Assembly: GCF_000210295.1 (NCBI RefSeq)
Contig: NC_026743.1
Span: 496,001-560,000, forward strand
Direction of reading: 5' to 3'
DNA: 64,000 bases
From: Trypanosoma brucei gambiense DAL972
Taxonomy: Eukaryota > Euglenozoa > Kinetoplastea > Trypanosomatida > Trypanosomatidae
Every line of letters begins with the position of its first letter. Position 1 is the first letter of the stretch. The notes under the pieces are model-generated. The model ran no database searches. It saw nothing but the letters and a program-made list of their open reading frames with translations, and was not told the DNA's origin. Shown here in pieces: positions 1-8,990 of this stretch. A program made the position numbers and the translations under genes.

Positions 1-81
1 GGTATCATCAAGGCCGTGACCAAGAAGGACGGTTCTGGTGGTAAGGTGACGAAGGCTGCGGTGAAGGCTTCGAAGAAATAA
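1..81 (+). CDS. TEF1: Elongation factor 1-alpha, 3' end only (first TEF1 copy)
   Basis: The last 26 codons and the TAA stop of an EF-1alpha gene; the rest lies before the window. EF-1alpha is the GTPase that delivers aminoacyl-tRNA to the ribosome. These bases and the flank that follows are identical to 3051 onward, which is the end of the complete copy at 1783-3131, so the window opens inside a tandem array. The Lys-rich C-terminus ending in A-S-K-K is intact. Confidence 0.95.
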   Translation, partial: GIIKAVTKKDGSGGKVTKAAVKASKK

Positions 82-595
82 ACAATGGTCCCTACCGCGT
101 CACAGCGTATGAAGGCCACATTGCAATTTAGCGTGGGACATTGCATAAATGACGGTGGTGGGGGTCACTGTTTGAGGGCGTGTCTTAAGCTGGATTGAAT
201 GATGTGGTGACGGATCCAAGGAGGTAGAAGAGGATGTAAGGGGTATGAAGGGAAGAGAAATGGGAAAAGAGATTAAATGATATTAATAGGAAAATGAAAA
301 TGATATTTTAGTGCAAAGAAAAAACTATAACAATTAACACTGAATAACTACGGAAAAGAAAATGAATACTCAATAATAACAATAATAACCAGAATACCAC
401 GACTCTGAGCGGAGGTAGATAATATGCTGAGACGAACACAGGAAAAGAAACATAATGAGGAGTGGTAATAAGCAATCGTAATGCATCATGATAAAATATT
501 TGTGGGTAGATGACTGCGGAAAAACGTAACACAGCTGGGTTGGTGCTTTTGAAGGAATGCTGTTGGCTGCTGTAACGTGAAAATAATGGTGCACC
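1..595 (+). repeat. Direct repeat, TEF1 3' end plus flank (copy A)
   Basis: Positions 1-595 match 3051-3645 at a fixed offset of 3050 in every segment I compared. The match ends after the shared GTGCACC: copy A continues into TEF1 spacer, while the second copy continues into the U1C upstream region. This marks the 3' boundary of the amplified TEF1 unit. Confidence 0.9.
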
Positions 596-907
596 GAGTA
601 CAAACCCGCAAGGTGCAAAGGGGGAGTGCAATAAATGAGAAGCTGTAACTCCTAGGCACAGCTCGACGGTCTCTTAAGTTTGGCATTGCCTCCTCCTTGA
701 ATTGGATACGTACACACAAGCCCTTGTGCCGCCGCTTGACGGTGGTGTGGACACGTATACCCATATGCATGTCACTGCGCCACTCTTCTTTCTTCTTGTT
801 TTTTGTTATCGTCTATTGTGCGTACTGCCGTATACGTTGTTTACTAGGTCTTCGCTATTTAAGTGTTTATTAAAAGTTAACTCTCACGTGAAAGTAAAGT
901 AACAGCC
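82..907 (+). other. TEF1 intergenic spacer
   Basis: This 826-nt spacer lies between two EF-1alpha genes. The first 514 nt are the repeated 3' flank, purine-rich with several AATAAT-like stretches. The last part carries the pyrimidine tract at about 783-805 and an AG at 846-847, the likely spliced-leader acceptor for the next copy. No other gene is visible. Confidence 0.8.
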
Positions 908-1291
908 ATGGGAAAGGAAAAGGTGCACATGAATCTTGTGGTGGTGGGCCACGTCGATGCCGGTAAATCCACTGCAACGGGTCACTTGATCTACAAGTGC
1001 GGTGGTATTGACAAACGTACGATCGAGAAGTTCGAGAAAGAAGCTGCCGACATTGGTAAGGCCTCATTCAAGTACGCATGGGTGCTGGACAAGCTGAAGG
1101 CTGAGCGCGAACGTGGTATCACGATCGACATTGCACTGTGGAAATTCGAGTCACCCAAGTCTGTCTTCACTATTATTGATGCTCCTGGGCACCGTGACTT
1201 CATCAAGAACATGATCACCGGCACATCGCAAGCCGACGCAGCCATCCTCATCATTGCCTCTGCGCAGGGTGAGTTCGAGGCTGGTATCTCC
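746..1291 (+). repeat. Direct repeat, TEF1 5' flank and CDS start (copy A)
   Basis: Identical to 1621-2166 at a fixed offset of 875. It spans the splice-acceptor region, the 5' UTR and about the first 128 codons. Identity breaks at 1292 and is then lost progressively. Confidence 0.88.
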
Positions 1292-1520
1292 CAGGATGGA
1301 CAGACCCGCGAGCACCCGTTGCTGGCCTTCCCTTTGGGGGGAAACCAAAGGGTTTGTGCTGCACACAAAAGGACCAAAAAACTGGAAACTACGAACGGAA
1401 CGGTATAACAAAATTGAAAGAAGGGTCCGCTTACCCCAAAAGGTGGGTACCACCGGAAAAAGGGCCCTTTCCCCCCCCCCCGAGGGGGGCGACACCCTGT
1501 TTAAAAACCCAAAAAAACCC
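908..1520 (+). CDS. TEF1: Elongation factor 1-alpha, broken 5' part (second TEF1 copy)
   Basis: The first 128 or so codons are identical to the copy at 1783, including the P-loop G-H-V-D-A-G-K-S and the D-A-P-G-H G3 motif. From about 1292 the sequence still follows the TEF1 template but collects substitutions, indels and overlong homopolymers, such as a run of C near 1471-1480, until it meets a run of N at 1521. This looks like the low-quality end of a sequencing read, not biological decay. The premature stop at 1406-1408 should not be taken as real. The true gene is very probably a normal EF-1alpha of about 449 residues. Confidence 0.85.
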
Positions 1521-1620
1521 NNNNNNNNNNNNNNNNNNNNNNNNNNNNNNNNNNNNNNNNNNNNNNNNNNNNNNNNNNNNNNNNNNNNNNNNNNNNNNNN
1601 NNNNNNNNNNNNNNNNNNNN
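1521..1620. other. Assembly gap (100 N)
   Basis: Exactly 100 N in a row, the conventional length for a gap of unknown size. It sits inside a TEF1 copy and rejoins in the 5' flank of another. The real number of TEF1 genes in the array therefore cannot be read from this window. Confidence 0.99.
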
Positions 1621-2166
1621 TGTGGACACGTATACCCATATGCATGTCACTGCGCCACTCTTCTTTCTTCTTGTTTTTTGTTATCGTCTATTGTGCGTAC
1701 TGCCGTATACGTTGTTTACTAGGTCTTCGCTATTTAAGTGTTTATTAAAAGTTAACTCTCACGTGAAAGTAAAGTAACAGCCATGGGAAAGGAAAAGGTG
1801 CACATGAATCTTGTGGTGGTGGGCCACGTCGATGCCGGTAAATCCACTGCAACGGGTCACTTGATCTACAAGTGCGGTGGTATTGACAAACGTACGATCG
1901 AGAAGTTCGAGAAAGAAGCTGCCGACATTGGTAAGGCCTCATTCAAGTACGCATGGGTGCTGGACAAGCTGAAGGCTGAGCGCGAACGTGGTATCACGAT
2001 CGACATTGCACTGTGGAAATTCGAGTCACCCAAGTCTGTCTTCACTATTATTGATGCTCCTGGGCACCGTGACTTCATCAAGAACATGATCACCGGCACA
2101 TCGCAAGCCGACGCAGCCATCCTCATCATTGCCTCTGCGCAGGGTGAGTTCGAGGCTGGTATCTCC
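1621..2166 (+). repeat. Direct repeat, TEF1 5' flank and CDS start (copy B)
   Basis: Second copy of 746-1291. It begins directly after the N gap, so the true left edge of the repeat is hidden. Confidence 0.88.
1658..1722 (+). promoter_or_regulatory. Polypyrimidine tract and trans-splice acceptor of TEF1
   Basis: A T/C-rich tract at about 1658-1680 is followed by AG at 1721-1722, which would leave a 5' UTR of about 60 nt before the ATG at 1783. The same arrangement is at 783-847 for the previous copy. The assignment rests on the known form of trypanosome acceptors; the exact AG is inferred. Confidence 0.6.
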
Positions 2167-3131
2167 AAGGATGGACAGACCCGCGAGCACGCGTTGCTGG
2201 CCTTCACTTTGGGTGTGAAGCAGATGGTTGTGTGCTGCAACAAGATGGACGACAAGACTGTGAACTACGGACAGGAGCGGTATGACGAGATTGTGAAGGA
2301 GGTGTCTGCTTACATCAAGAAGGTTGGTACAACGTGGAGAAGGTGCGCTTCGTCCCCATCTCCGGATGGCAGGGCGACAACATGATTGAGAAATCCGAGA
2401 AGATGCCATGGTACAAGGGTCCAACGCTCCTGGAGGCACTAGACATGCTGGAGCCACCAGTGCGTCCGAGCGACAAGCCCCTGCGTCTGCCACTGCAGGA
2501 CGTGTACAAGATCGGTGGTATTGGCACCGTGCCCGTTGGTCGTGTGGAGACCGGCGTGATGAAGCCTGGTGATGTGGTGACGTTTGCCCCCGCCAACGTG
2601 ACGACCGAGGTGAAATCGATCGAGATGCACCACGAGCAGCTCGCTGAGGCGACCCCCGGTGACAACGTCGGCTTTAACGTGAAGAACGTTTCTGTAAAGG
2701 ACATCCGCCGTGGCAACGTCTGCGGTAACACCAAGAACGACCCCCCAAAGGAGGCCGCCGACTTCACGGCACAGGTGATCATCCTGAACCACCCCGGACA
2801 GATTGGAAACGGTTATGCGCCCGTGCTGGACTGCCACACATCGCACATTGCCTGCAAGTTCGCGGAGATCGAGTCGAAGATCGACCGTCGCTCTGGCAAG
2901 GAGCTGGAGAAGGCTCCCAAGTCTATCAAGTCTGGCGACGCCGCGATCGTGCGCATGGTGCCGCAGAAGCCTATGTGCGTGGAGGTCTTCAACGACTACG
3001 CGCCACTCGGCCGCTTTGCCGTGCGTGACATGCGCCAGACCGTCGCTGTCGGTATCATCAAGGCCGTGACCAAGAAGGACGGTTCTGGTGGTAAGGTGAC
3101 GAAGGCTGCGGTGAAGGCTTCGAAGAAATAA
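1783..3131 (+). CDS. TEF1: Elongation factor 1-alpha (TEF1), with one frameshift
   Basis: Translation elongation factor 1-alpha, which binds GTP and carries aminoacyl-tRNA to the ribosomal A site in the cytosol. The G1 motif (G-H-V-D-A-G-K-S), the D-A-P-G-H motif and the N-K-M-D guanine-specificity motif are all present, followed by the two beta-barrel domains and a Lys-rich tail. The frame is lost at about 2328, where the conserved Gly-Tyr-Asn should be read but one T is missing. One frame covers 1783 to the break and the other continues to the TAA at 3129-3131. With that base the protein would be the usual 449 residues. Because EF-1alpha is essential and the copy abuts a gap in a collapsed repeat, a sequencing or assembly error is much more likely than a pseudogene. 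Confidence 0.93.
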
Positions 3132-3645
3132 ACAATGGTCCCTACCGCGTCACAGCGTATGAAGGCCACATTGCAATTTAGCGTGGGACATTGCATAAAT
3201 GACGGTGGTGGGGGTCACTGTTTGAGGGCGTGTCTTAAGCTGGATTGAATGATGTGGTGACGGATCCAAGGAGGTAGAAGAGGATGTAAGGGGTATGAAG
3301 GGAAGAGAAATGGGAAAAGAGATTAAATGATATTAATAGGAAAATGAAAATGATATTTTAGTGCAAAGAAAAAACTATAACAATTAACACTGAATAACTA
3401 CGGAAAAGAAAATGAATACTCAATAATAACAATAATAACCAGAATACCACGACTCTGAGCGGAGGTAGATAATATGCTGAGACGAACACAGGAAAAGAAA
3501 CATAATGAGGAGTGGTAATAAGCAATCGTAATGCATCATGATAAAATATTTGTGGGTAGATGACTGCGGAAAAACGTAACACAGCTGGGTTGGTGCTTTT
3601 GAAGGAATGCTGTTGGCTGCTGTAACGTGAAAATAATGGTGCACC
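3051..3645 (+). repeat. Direct repeat, TEF1 3' end plus flank (copy B)
   Basis: Second copy of 1-595. The end at 3645 lies only about 40 nt before the U1C start codon, so the amplified unit reaches almost to the next gene. Confidence 0.9.
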
Positions 3646-3685
3646 TAGTAATTTTTTTATTTTTTTCATTTTTTAGTTTTATAGT
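3132..3685 (+). other. 3' flank of last TEF1 copy and U1C leader
   Basis: Mostly the repeated TEF1 3' flank, purine-rich with no gene visible. The unique part starts at 3646 with a T-rich tract. Confidence 0.75.
3651..3676 (+). promoter_or_regulatory. Polypyrimidine tract and trans-splice acceptor of U1C
   Basis: An almost pure T tract ends in AG at 3675-3676. If this AG is used, only 9 nt separate the spliced leader from the ATG at 3686, a very short 5' UTR. No better AG lies between the tract and the ATG. Confidence 0.6.
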
Positions 3686-4270
3686 ATGAGTGATAGTTTT
3701 GCTTTGGATGATGCTAGGCGAATTAAGAGGCGGCGACGGCTTAGTAGGATGTCGGTAGAAGGGCGTCGGCGGCAGCTTCAATATCGTCGCCGTCACAATG
3801 AACGCGATGGTCGATTGTTGTATTGTGATTATTGTGATTTGTTTGTGTGTAGTTCTCTCAGAAGCTGGGGTGAACATGTTATAAGTGAACGGCACATGGA
3901 GAATATGGAATGCTATTATGCTATGGTTGAGGCATATGAACCTTCTTGGTTGGGTAGTATTTGTGACGATGTTTCTCGTGCCCATGTTGAAAATCATGTG
4001 AGGCGTCATCAGAGTGTGTCGGGAAAGGGCTCGAGTGTCCCTATTCCTGCTGTTGTTGCTGGACGTGTTGATGATCAGGAGATAATCGTGGGTGGTTTGC
4101 CAAAACCGTCACGTACTGCTGCGGAAACTTATAATAATAGTTGCAATACTGCTGGTACTCCGTCGGTACGGGTTGCTGGAGTGCTTGTAGCTAGTGCTGC
4201 TCCTCCCGTGGTAAAGGTTGGTAACAAACCAGTAACGCCCACACCACTTTCGGTCACGAAACGTGAATGA
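3686..4270 (+). CDS. U1C: U1 snRNP-specific protein C-like zinc finger protein
   Basis: A 194-residue protein with a matrin/U1-C-type C2H2 finger at residues 47-70: C47-x2-C50-x13-H64-x5-H70, set in the Y-C-D-Y-C-D and R-H-M-E-N context typical of U1-C. U1-C stabilises U1 snRNP on the 5' splice site. In trypanosomes it serves the few cis-spliced genes and is also a component of U1 snRNP. Unlike most U1-C proteins, whose finger starts at about residue 4, this one has an Arg-rich extension of about 45 residues in front of it. The C-terminal 100 residues are low in complexity. The ATG is the first after a strong acceptor. The position next to TEF1 agrees with my memory of T. brucei chromosome 10. 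Confidence 0.82.
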   Translation: MSDSFALDDARRIKRRRRLSRMSVEGRRRQLQYRRRHNERDGRLLYCDYCDLFVCSSLRSWGEHVISERHMENMECYYAMVEAYEPSWLGSICDDVSRAHVENHVRRHQSVSGKGSSVPIPAVVAGRVDDQEIIVGGLPKPSRTAAETYNNSCNTAGTPSVRVAGVLVASAAPPVVKVGNKPVTPTPLSVTKRE

Positions 4271-4634
4271 CGCGACGGTGTAATGTTCTAAAGCAGTGAT
4301 GGTGCTGACTGATGTTGTGACGTTTTTTTTTGTTTCTAGCTTGCCGTAGAATTGAGTTTCTGAATGGGGAGTTTTCAGAGTTTCTACCGTCTGTTTCTGA
4401 ATTATTTTTGTATATCACCACTTTTCTATTATGTGTACTGGAATAACTGGTTCACACTGTCGGTATCGCTTTTCCACCCTCTTATTTCCTTGCGTGTGTT
4501 TGCCGTTGTGGATCCAGGGACGTGTATTCGTCAAAAGTCTAACAGGTAGAGGGGAAGGCGCATACAGGTGCGTTCGTATCATTGGCGTTTTAACATTTTT
4601 GCTTTTTGTTCGTTTTCCTAGGTTTGTTAGCGGA
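4271..4634 (+). other. Intergenic region U1C-VPS51
   Basis: T-rich spacer without a gene. A pyrimidine-rich tract at about 4599-4619 ends in AG at 4620-4621, 14 nt before the VPS51 ATG. The reading frame is open upstream of that ATG to 4431, but there is no ATG behind an acceptor there, so the shorter start is preferred. Confidence 0.6.
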
Positions 4635-7160
4635 ATGAAAACAAACAACTTGGAGCGTCGCAGACAGATCCGGCAACAACTTCGTGCCTTCTACGGCGAT
4701 AATTTAACGGCGAAGGATGAACCCGTAACCCGTGAGAGCGGCGAACCGGATCACAGCAGTGCCAGTATGAACACACGAGTAAATAGTATCCCGCCAGGGT
4801 TGGACATGGACTCCGATTCCTTCGACGTGGGGGAGTATACCACGGAGCTGTTCCGCGTTAAGTCTCTTAAAGGTGTTGTAGAGACGGATGCTTGGCTTGC
4901 GCGTACCGCCAGCCGTCTGGAGACGGAGCTGCGTGAACTCGTTTACCGCAACTATTCCAAGTTTATTTCGGCAACCGACACGATACGAGAGATACGATCT
5001 GATGTCACGGAAATGGGTGGCAGGCTTCACGCCCTATCAGGAAATGTGGAAAATATTGACGATGTGTCGAAGGACGTGAGCGGGAAACTTCAGGAACACC
5101 GAAGTCGCATTGAGAAGGTGATCACAAAACACCGGATGCTCCGGAAGGCTCAGTTTTTGGTCGGACTTGCCGACACCATGCGGCTCCACATGGAGCGGAA
5201 AGAGCACAGTGAGTGCGTGCGCAAATGGGTAATGGGCGACAGCTTCATTGCTAAGCACGCAAACATTCCAAAGATGGCAATTGTTCACAAGGAATGCAAA
5301 GAGCTTGCTATGCATCTGTATGGTGTTTTACGAGAGGAGGTGCTAAGTGTCTCCATGGAAAATCCTGACGCCTCAGAGGTAATCCGTCGGATCGTGGGAG
5401 AGCTACGTCTCTTGCGAGCTACCTCAATATTTGGTGAAGATAAGGAGATAACGCCTCATGCAGGTACAGATGGCGCGTTGGCCCCGTTTGAGGAGGAAAT
5501 ATTGAGTGTCTTGAAAATAAATGTTAGGGAAGCTTTTGTCGTTGCTGTTCGGAGCTTTAATGCCACAATAGAAGCGGCGCTGCTAATTCCGGGTCTTTCT
5601 GAAATGCACCTTGAAGAGAGAGCAGGTGTCCTCATGCGCCCACGGTTGCAGGAGGCTTTGGCGCAGTTGAAAAGTTCACTTGCAATTTTTCACTCCGGCA
5701 GCGAGCAGCTGTGTAGTTTGTTCAATCAAAGGGATGAATCTGCTTTCTCCAAGTATATTATCGAAGAGGTGGAGCCGGTCCTGACGGATACTATTGTGGC
5801 AATTACAACACCCCTTGGTAACCTGCTTGTTGCCATTGTGGATGCTATCGCAAAAGACGGCAGTAGCCTGTTAGGTTCACCTGCCACGGTGCAGACTGAT
5901 CTCTCAACGGTTTTCACCACCCTCGCTAAACATCTCATGCACTACTCAACAACAATGAAGGGACTGGGCGTCACATACCTCAACAGTGCCATGAACCAAC
6001 ATAGTGAAAAGTATGCCGAGATGGTCGACAAGTCCGTGTTGGGCGTCTTACTCAAGTTTGTGAACTACTTGGAGACGCATGTTACGGAGACAAACGATGC
6101 ACAAAAGACGAAATTGGGTGATGATAATGCAAGTGATCCACAAAAACAACAGGAGGTATGCTTTAATATGTGCCTCTCGCGGTTTGTACTCGCCAACGCA
6201 GCTGTGGCGGCGGATCTGAAAAGCGTTTCAGCCATTATTGAAAGTGTTACCTCCAGGCGATCTGAGTTGATTGACCTTCAGAAGAAAAACGCTCGCCTCA
6301 CCCGAGCTCTCTTGCGACGCGGCATTGTGCTCTCTGGTCAATTTTTCCTCAACTCTGCGCTGCCTGCCTTTTCCCCAGCAACCGCAGTTGATCCCTCAGC
6401 GAGCACAGCCTCCGAGCATGGAGGTATTGCCGTGTGCCTGCGCAACACCGTTGTGAGGTTAGGCGAACTATACAACTTTTTGAAACAAGGTGTTGTGCCG
6501 AGCGTTGACGACGGCAACACCAAATGTGCCTCCCCACCTGCAGAGAAACATCGCGGAAACGACAGCGCAAGTGGAAGCACGGCTGGAGGAAGCCAGTTAT
6601 TATATAGCGCACCCGGTAGTGGACGCAATGCTGGAGCCACGAGGGCGACACGGTTGGCGGTATGCTTTACGCGAAAAAAAGAAGATGCCCTACAAGCCAG
6701 TGTCGAGCGGATTTTCTCAAAGCAGTCACAGAACAATGCGGTACTTCAGACGATGCCACTTGAGTTCCGCGCGGCCTCCGTTGTAGCGGCAATTGCGGTT
6801 TATCTGGTGAAGGGTATTGTTGAATATGTGCGACGGGTGACCTTTACGCGCTGTGGATTCCAGTGCGTGCAGACAAGCTGCACGTTTTTGCTCCATGCTT
6901 TCACCCCCACGGCACTGACATCGTCATCACCTGCTGGGACCAGTCAGAGTTTAAAAGTAACTGTCTCATTGGAGGAGTGGCTAAGTGATTGTGGCGATGA
7001 GCGGCTGTTGAAGGGGTTGCCATTTCTTCTTAATGAATGCTGTACCTGCGCATATGAACGTTGTGGAGAGAAAGTACCTCTCACGGCGGTGGTGGTTGAA
7101 CGGTTAGTGCGGTCTGTCTTGGAAGAGATGGAGGGCGTGTCGGTATCTGCCGAAGCCTAA
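4635..7160 (+). CDS. VPS51: Vps51-family vesicle tethering subunit (GARP/EARP)
   Basis: An 841-residue protein. Residues about 62-152 match the Vps51/Exo84/COG1-type N-terminal helical domain: the 'VKSL..VVETDAWLARTASRLETEL' style segment, then Y-R-N-Y-S-K-F-I-S-A-T-D-T-I-R-E-I, then alternating hydrophobic heptads. Vps51 is the small organising subunit of the GARP/EARP complexes, which tether endosome-derived carriers at the trans-Golgi or recycling endosomes. The remainder is helical with Ser- and Gly-rich linkers around residues 660-720, and no membrane segment. The start follows a pyrimidine tract with AG at 4620-4621. VPS35 in the same unit acts in the same recycling route, but shared transcription does not imply a shared complex in trypanosomes. 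Confidence 0.78.
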   Translation: MKTNNLERRRQIRQQLRAFYGDNLTAKDEPVTRESGEPDHSSASMNTRVNSIPPGLDMDSDSFDVGEYTTELFRVKSLKGVVETDAWLARTASRLETELRELVYRNYSKFISATDTIREIRSDVTEMGGRLHALSGNVENIDDVSKDVSGKLQEHRSRIEKVITKHRMLRKAQFLVGLADTMRLHMERKEHSECVRKWVMGDSFIAKHANIPKMAIVHKECKELAMHLYGVLREEVLSVSMENPDASEVIRRIVGELRLLRATSIFGEDKEITPHAGTDGALAPFEEEILSVLKINVREAFVVAVRSFNATIEAALLIPGLSEMHLEERAGVLMRPRLQEALAQLKSSLAIFHSGSEQLCSLFNQRDESAFSKYIIEEVEPVLTDTIVAITTPLGNLLVAIVDAIAKDGSSLLGSPATVQTDLSTVFTTLAKHLMHYSTTMKGLGVTYLNSAMNQHSEKYAEMVDKSVLGVLLKFVNYLETHVTETNDAQKTKLGDDNASDPQKQQEVCFNMCLSRFVLANAAVAADLKSVSAIIESVTSRRSELIDLQKKNARLTRALLRRGIVLSGQFFLNSALPAFSPATAVDPSASTASEHGGIAVCLRNTVVRLGELYNFLKQGVVPSVDDGNTKCASPPAEKHRGNDSASGSTAGGSQLLYSAPGSGRNAGATRATRLAVCFTRKKEDALQASVERIFSKQSQNNAVLQTMPLEFRAASVVAAIAVYLVKGIVEYVRRVTFTRCGFQCVQTSCTFLLHAFTPTALTSSSPAGTSQSLKVTVSLEEWLSDCGDERLLKGLPFLLNECCTCAYERCGEKVPLTAVVVERLVRSVLEEMEGVSVSAEA

Positions 7161-7550
7161 CTTTCCTTTGTGACCGCTTCTTCATGCTATTTGATTTTCT
7201 GCTTCTACTCATTTACGTAGTGGTATTCTGTCATCTAATCTGCAGAGGGCAGAATATCATTCATTACTTCCGTTAGTCCCTTGTTGCTGTTGGTGAAGGT
7301 GATTTGGACTCATTGTCTCATGTTTTTGTTCCAGTGGAACGCTTCCCGCGGCGTCCGCCGTCTAACCTTTTTGTTTTTTCCTCTTGCTTGCAAAAAAATT
7401 TGGTTCAGCAAAGTGGGGGAAATTGCGAAGGGGAAAGTCTGATCAAAGCGTTTGCAGTTGGTTTTGCTTGCAGGTGAGGATCCAGTCAATCGTTTCGCAA
7501 GTTGAAGAAAGGAATTAACGGAAAAGAAAGTACATATATTATTGGAAAAA
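7161..7550 (+). other. Intergenic region VPS51-M16 gene
   Basis: No gene visible. A T/C-rich stretch at about 7366-7386 and a second short tract end in TTGCAG, with the AG at 7472-7473. That is the likely acceptor for the next gene; no ATG lies between it and 7551. Confidence 0.55.
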
Positions 7551-8990
7551 ATGTACCGTACAACCCCATTCCGAGCCATTTCACAATATAACTTTGGGCA
7601 GCCACCTTTATAGCAGGGATTTCGTTTCCTTTCTGTGGAACGCTCTCCTGTTGTCGCCGGCCAACTACAGGAATCAAGATCGTCAAACGGCGTACGTATT
7701 GTTTCTCATGATTTTGACGGTGCCCACACAGCAGTTGCAGTATACGTCGATGCTGGTCCGAAATACGACCCACTTGCCTGCCCCGGACTCAGTTACGTGA
7801 TGAAGTATGCGCTGCAAACATCAAACATGAATAGTTCCCTCTTCCAGTTGGACCGCACAATGCGTTCCACGGGTAATGCTTATGGACATGGTGAGGTTCG
7901 TAAGCGATTCCTCACCTGGAAGGCGGAGGGCCGACGTGACATGTGGGAACGGCCATTTGAGATGATCGCTACTGGGGTGGTGGCCCCACGTTTTCACGAA
8001 AGCGATGTGGAGAGGTTCCGTGATACCATGGACAATCAACTTAAGGAACTCCGTTGGCAGAACCCACGAGAGTACTGCACCGACGCCGTTGAAACGGTTG
8101 CCTTCTTCAAGGAACCACTTGGTTCTCCGCGCATGGTATCGACAGCGGCCAACGGGCGCTGCGACGGGAAGGCGCTTTTGAATCACTAGGCAACCCATTT
8201 TCATCCCAGAAAAGTGACTATCGCCGCAGTAAACGTACAACACGACGCGCTACTAGCGGCGTATGAGGCGCTTCCGTTTCCCCACAGTGCCGAAGCTCCG
8301 CACCATGCGGCGAGCCCTGCATCAACCCTTTCCCATAAAGGCGAAGCCCAACAGTTCCACCCCGGTCGCCATGAAGTGATCTATGAGGACCGTGCCAAAG
8401 TTATGGGAACTCTACCGGATATGAACGAGGACGTGATCGCGGCTATAGCGGTACCAAATTATGGTTGCGACGAGGATGTAAAAAAGTATGCGTTAGCACT
8501 GATAACGTACGAAATTTATCAAGTCACTGTTGAACGGACAACGCCAGTCGGTGCAAATCCGGTGAAGGGCGTGAGGGCGTTCTACCGTCCGTATGCGTCT
8601 ACCGGTCTTATTGGGTGTACGCTTCGTGGCTCACCTGATGAGATGGACGGTCTCCTACACCTAGCGGTTGAGAGTCTTCCAATTAATGTGTCAGAGGCTG
8701 ACGTAAACTTAGGTCGCACCCGCACAATAGCTTCCTTCAAGCGCCCCCACTTGGAGACGATGGGTGATTACTGTGACTTTATCGGTACGTCATACTTTGA
8801 TCAAAAGGGACTCATTGAAGAAATTGGAAAAGTAATAGTGGCGGATTTAGAGGTGACGCTGAACGCAACTGCCTCAGTTGCGCCCGCTGTGTACGTGATC
8901 GGCTCAACCTTTACATTTCCGAAACTGCGCAGCCTCAAAATGGTAAAGCAGTCTGACTATTATAACTTTATTGGACGATTTGGCGAGTGA
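7551..8990 (+). pseudogene. M16 peptidase-like mitochondrial core/MPP-alpha protein with two in-frame TAG codons
   Basis: One continuous frame from the ATG at 7551 to the TGA at 8988-8990 (480 codons) is broken only by TAG at 7611-7613 (codon 21) and TAG at 8187-8189 (codon 213). The conceptual product has the length and order of an M16 protein. It begins with a basic, mitochondrial-type N-terminus and contains the D-A-G-P-K-Y-D strand and a degenerate Zn site reading Y-V-M-K-Y where active members have H-x-x-E-H. The domain boundary, G-S-P-R-M then R-K-V-T-I-A-A-V-N-V-Q-H-D, spans the second TAG. The later F-Y-R-P-Y-A-S-T-G-L motif is also present. It therefore resembles the non-catalytic subunit of the processing peptidase or core protein 2 of complex III. 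ATG 7551 is the first after a good acceptor. Translation starting after either TAG would lack the presequence. It could be a recent pseudogene, a readthrough gene, or the product of base-call errors; both TAGs are one C-to-T change from CAG. Confidence 0.75.

Noticed and set aside
1151..1748. Open frames crossing the N gap on both strands
   Set aside because: They are made of unknown bases and low-quality TEF1 sequence; no real protein is supported.
7551..8990. Selenocysteine or general stop-codon reassignment as explanation for the TAGs
   Set aside because: Selenocysteine uses TGA, and neighbouring genes end normally at TAG, TAA and TGA with no internal stops, so a genome-wide recoding is not supported.
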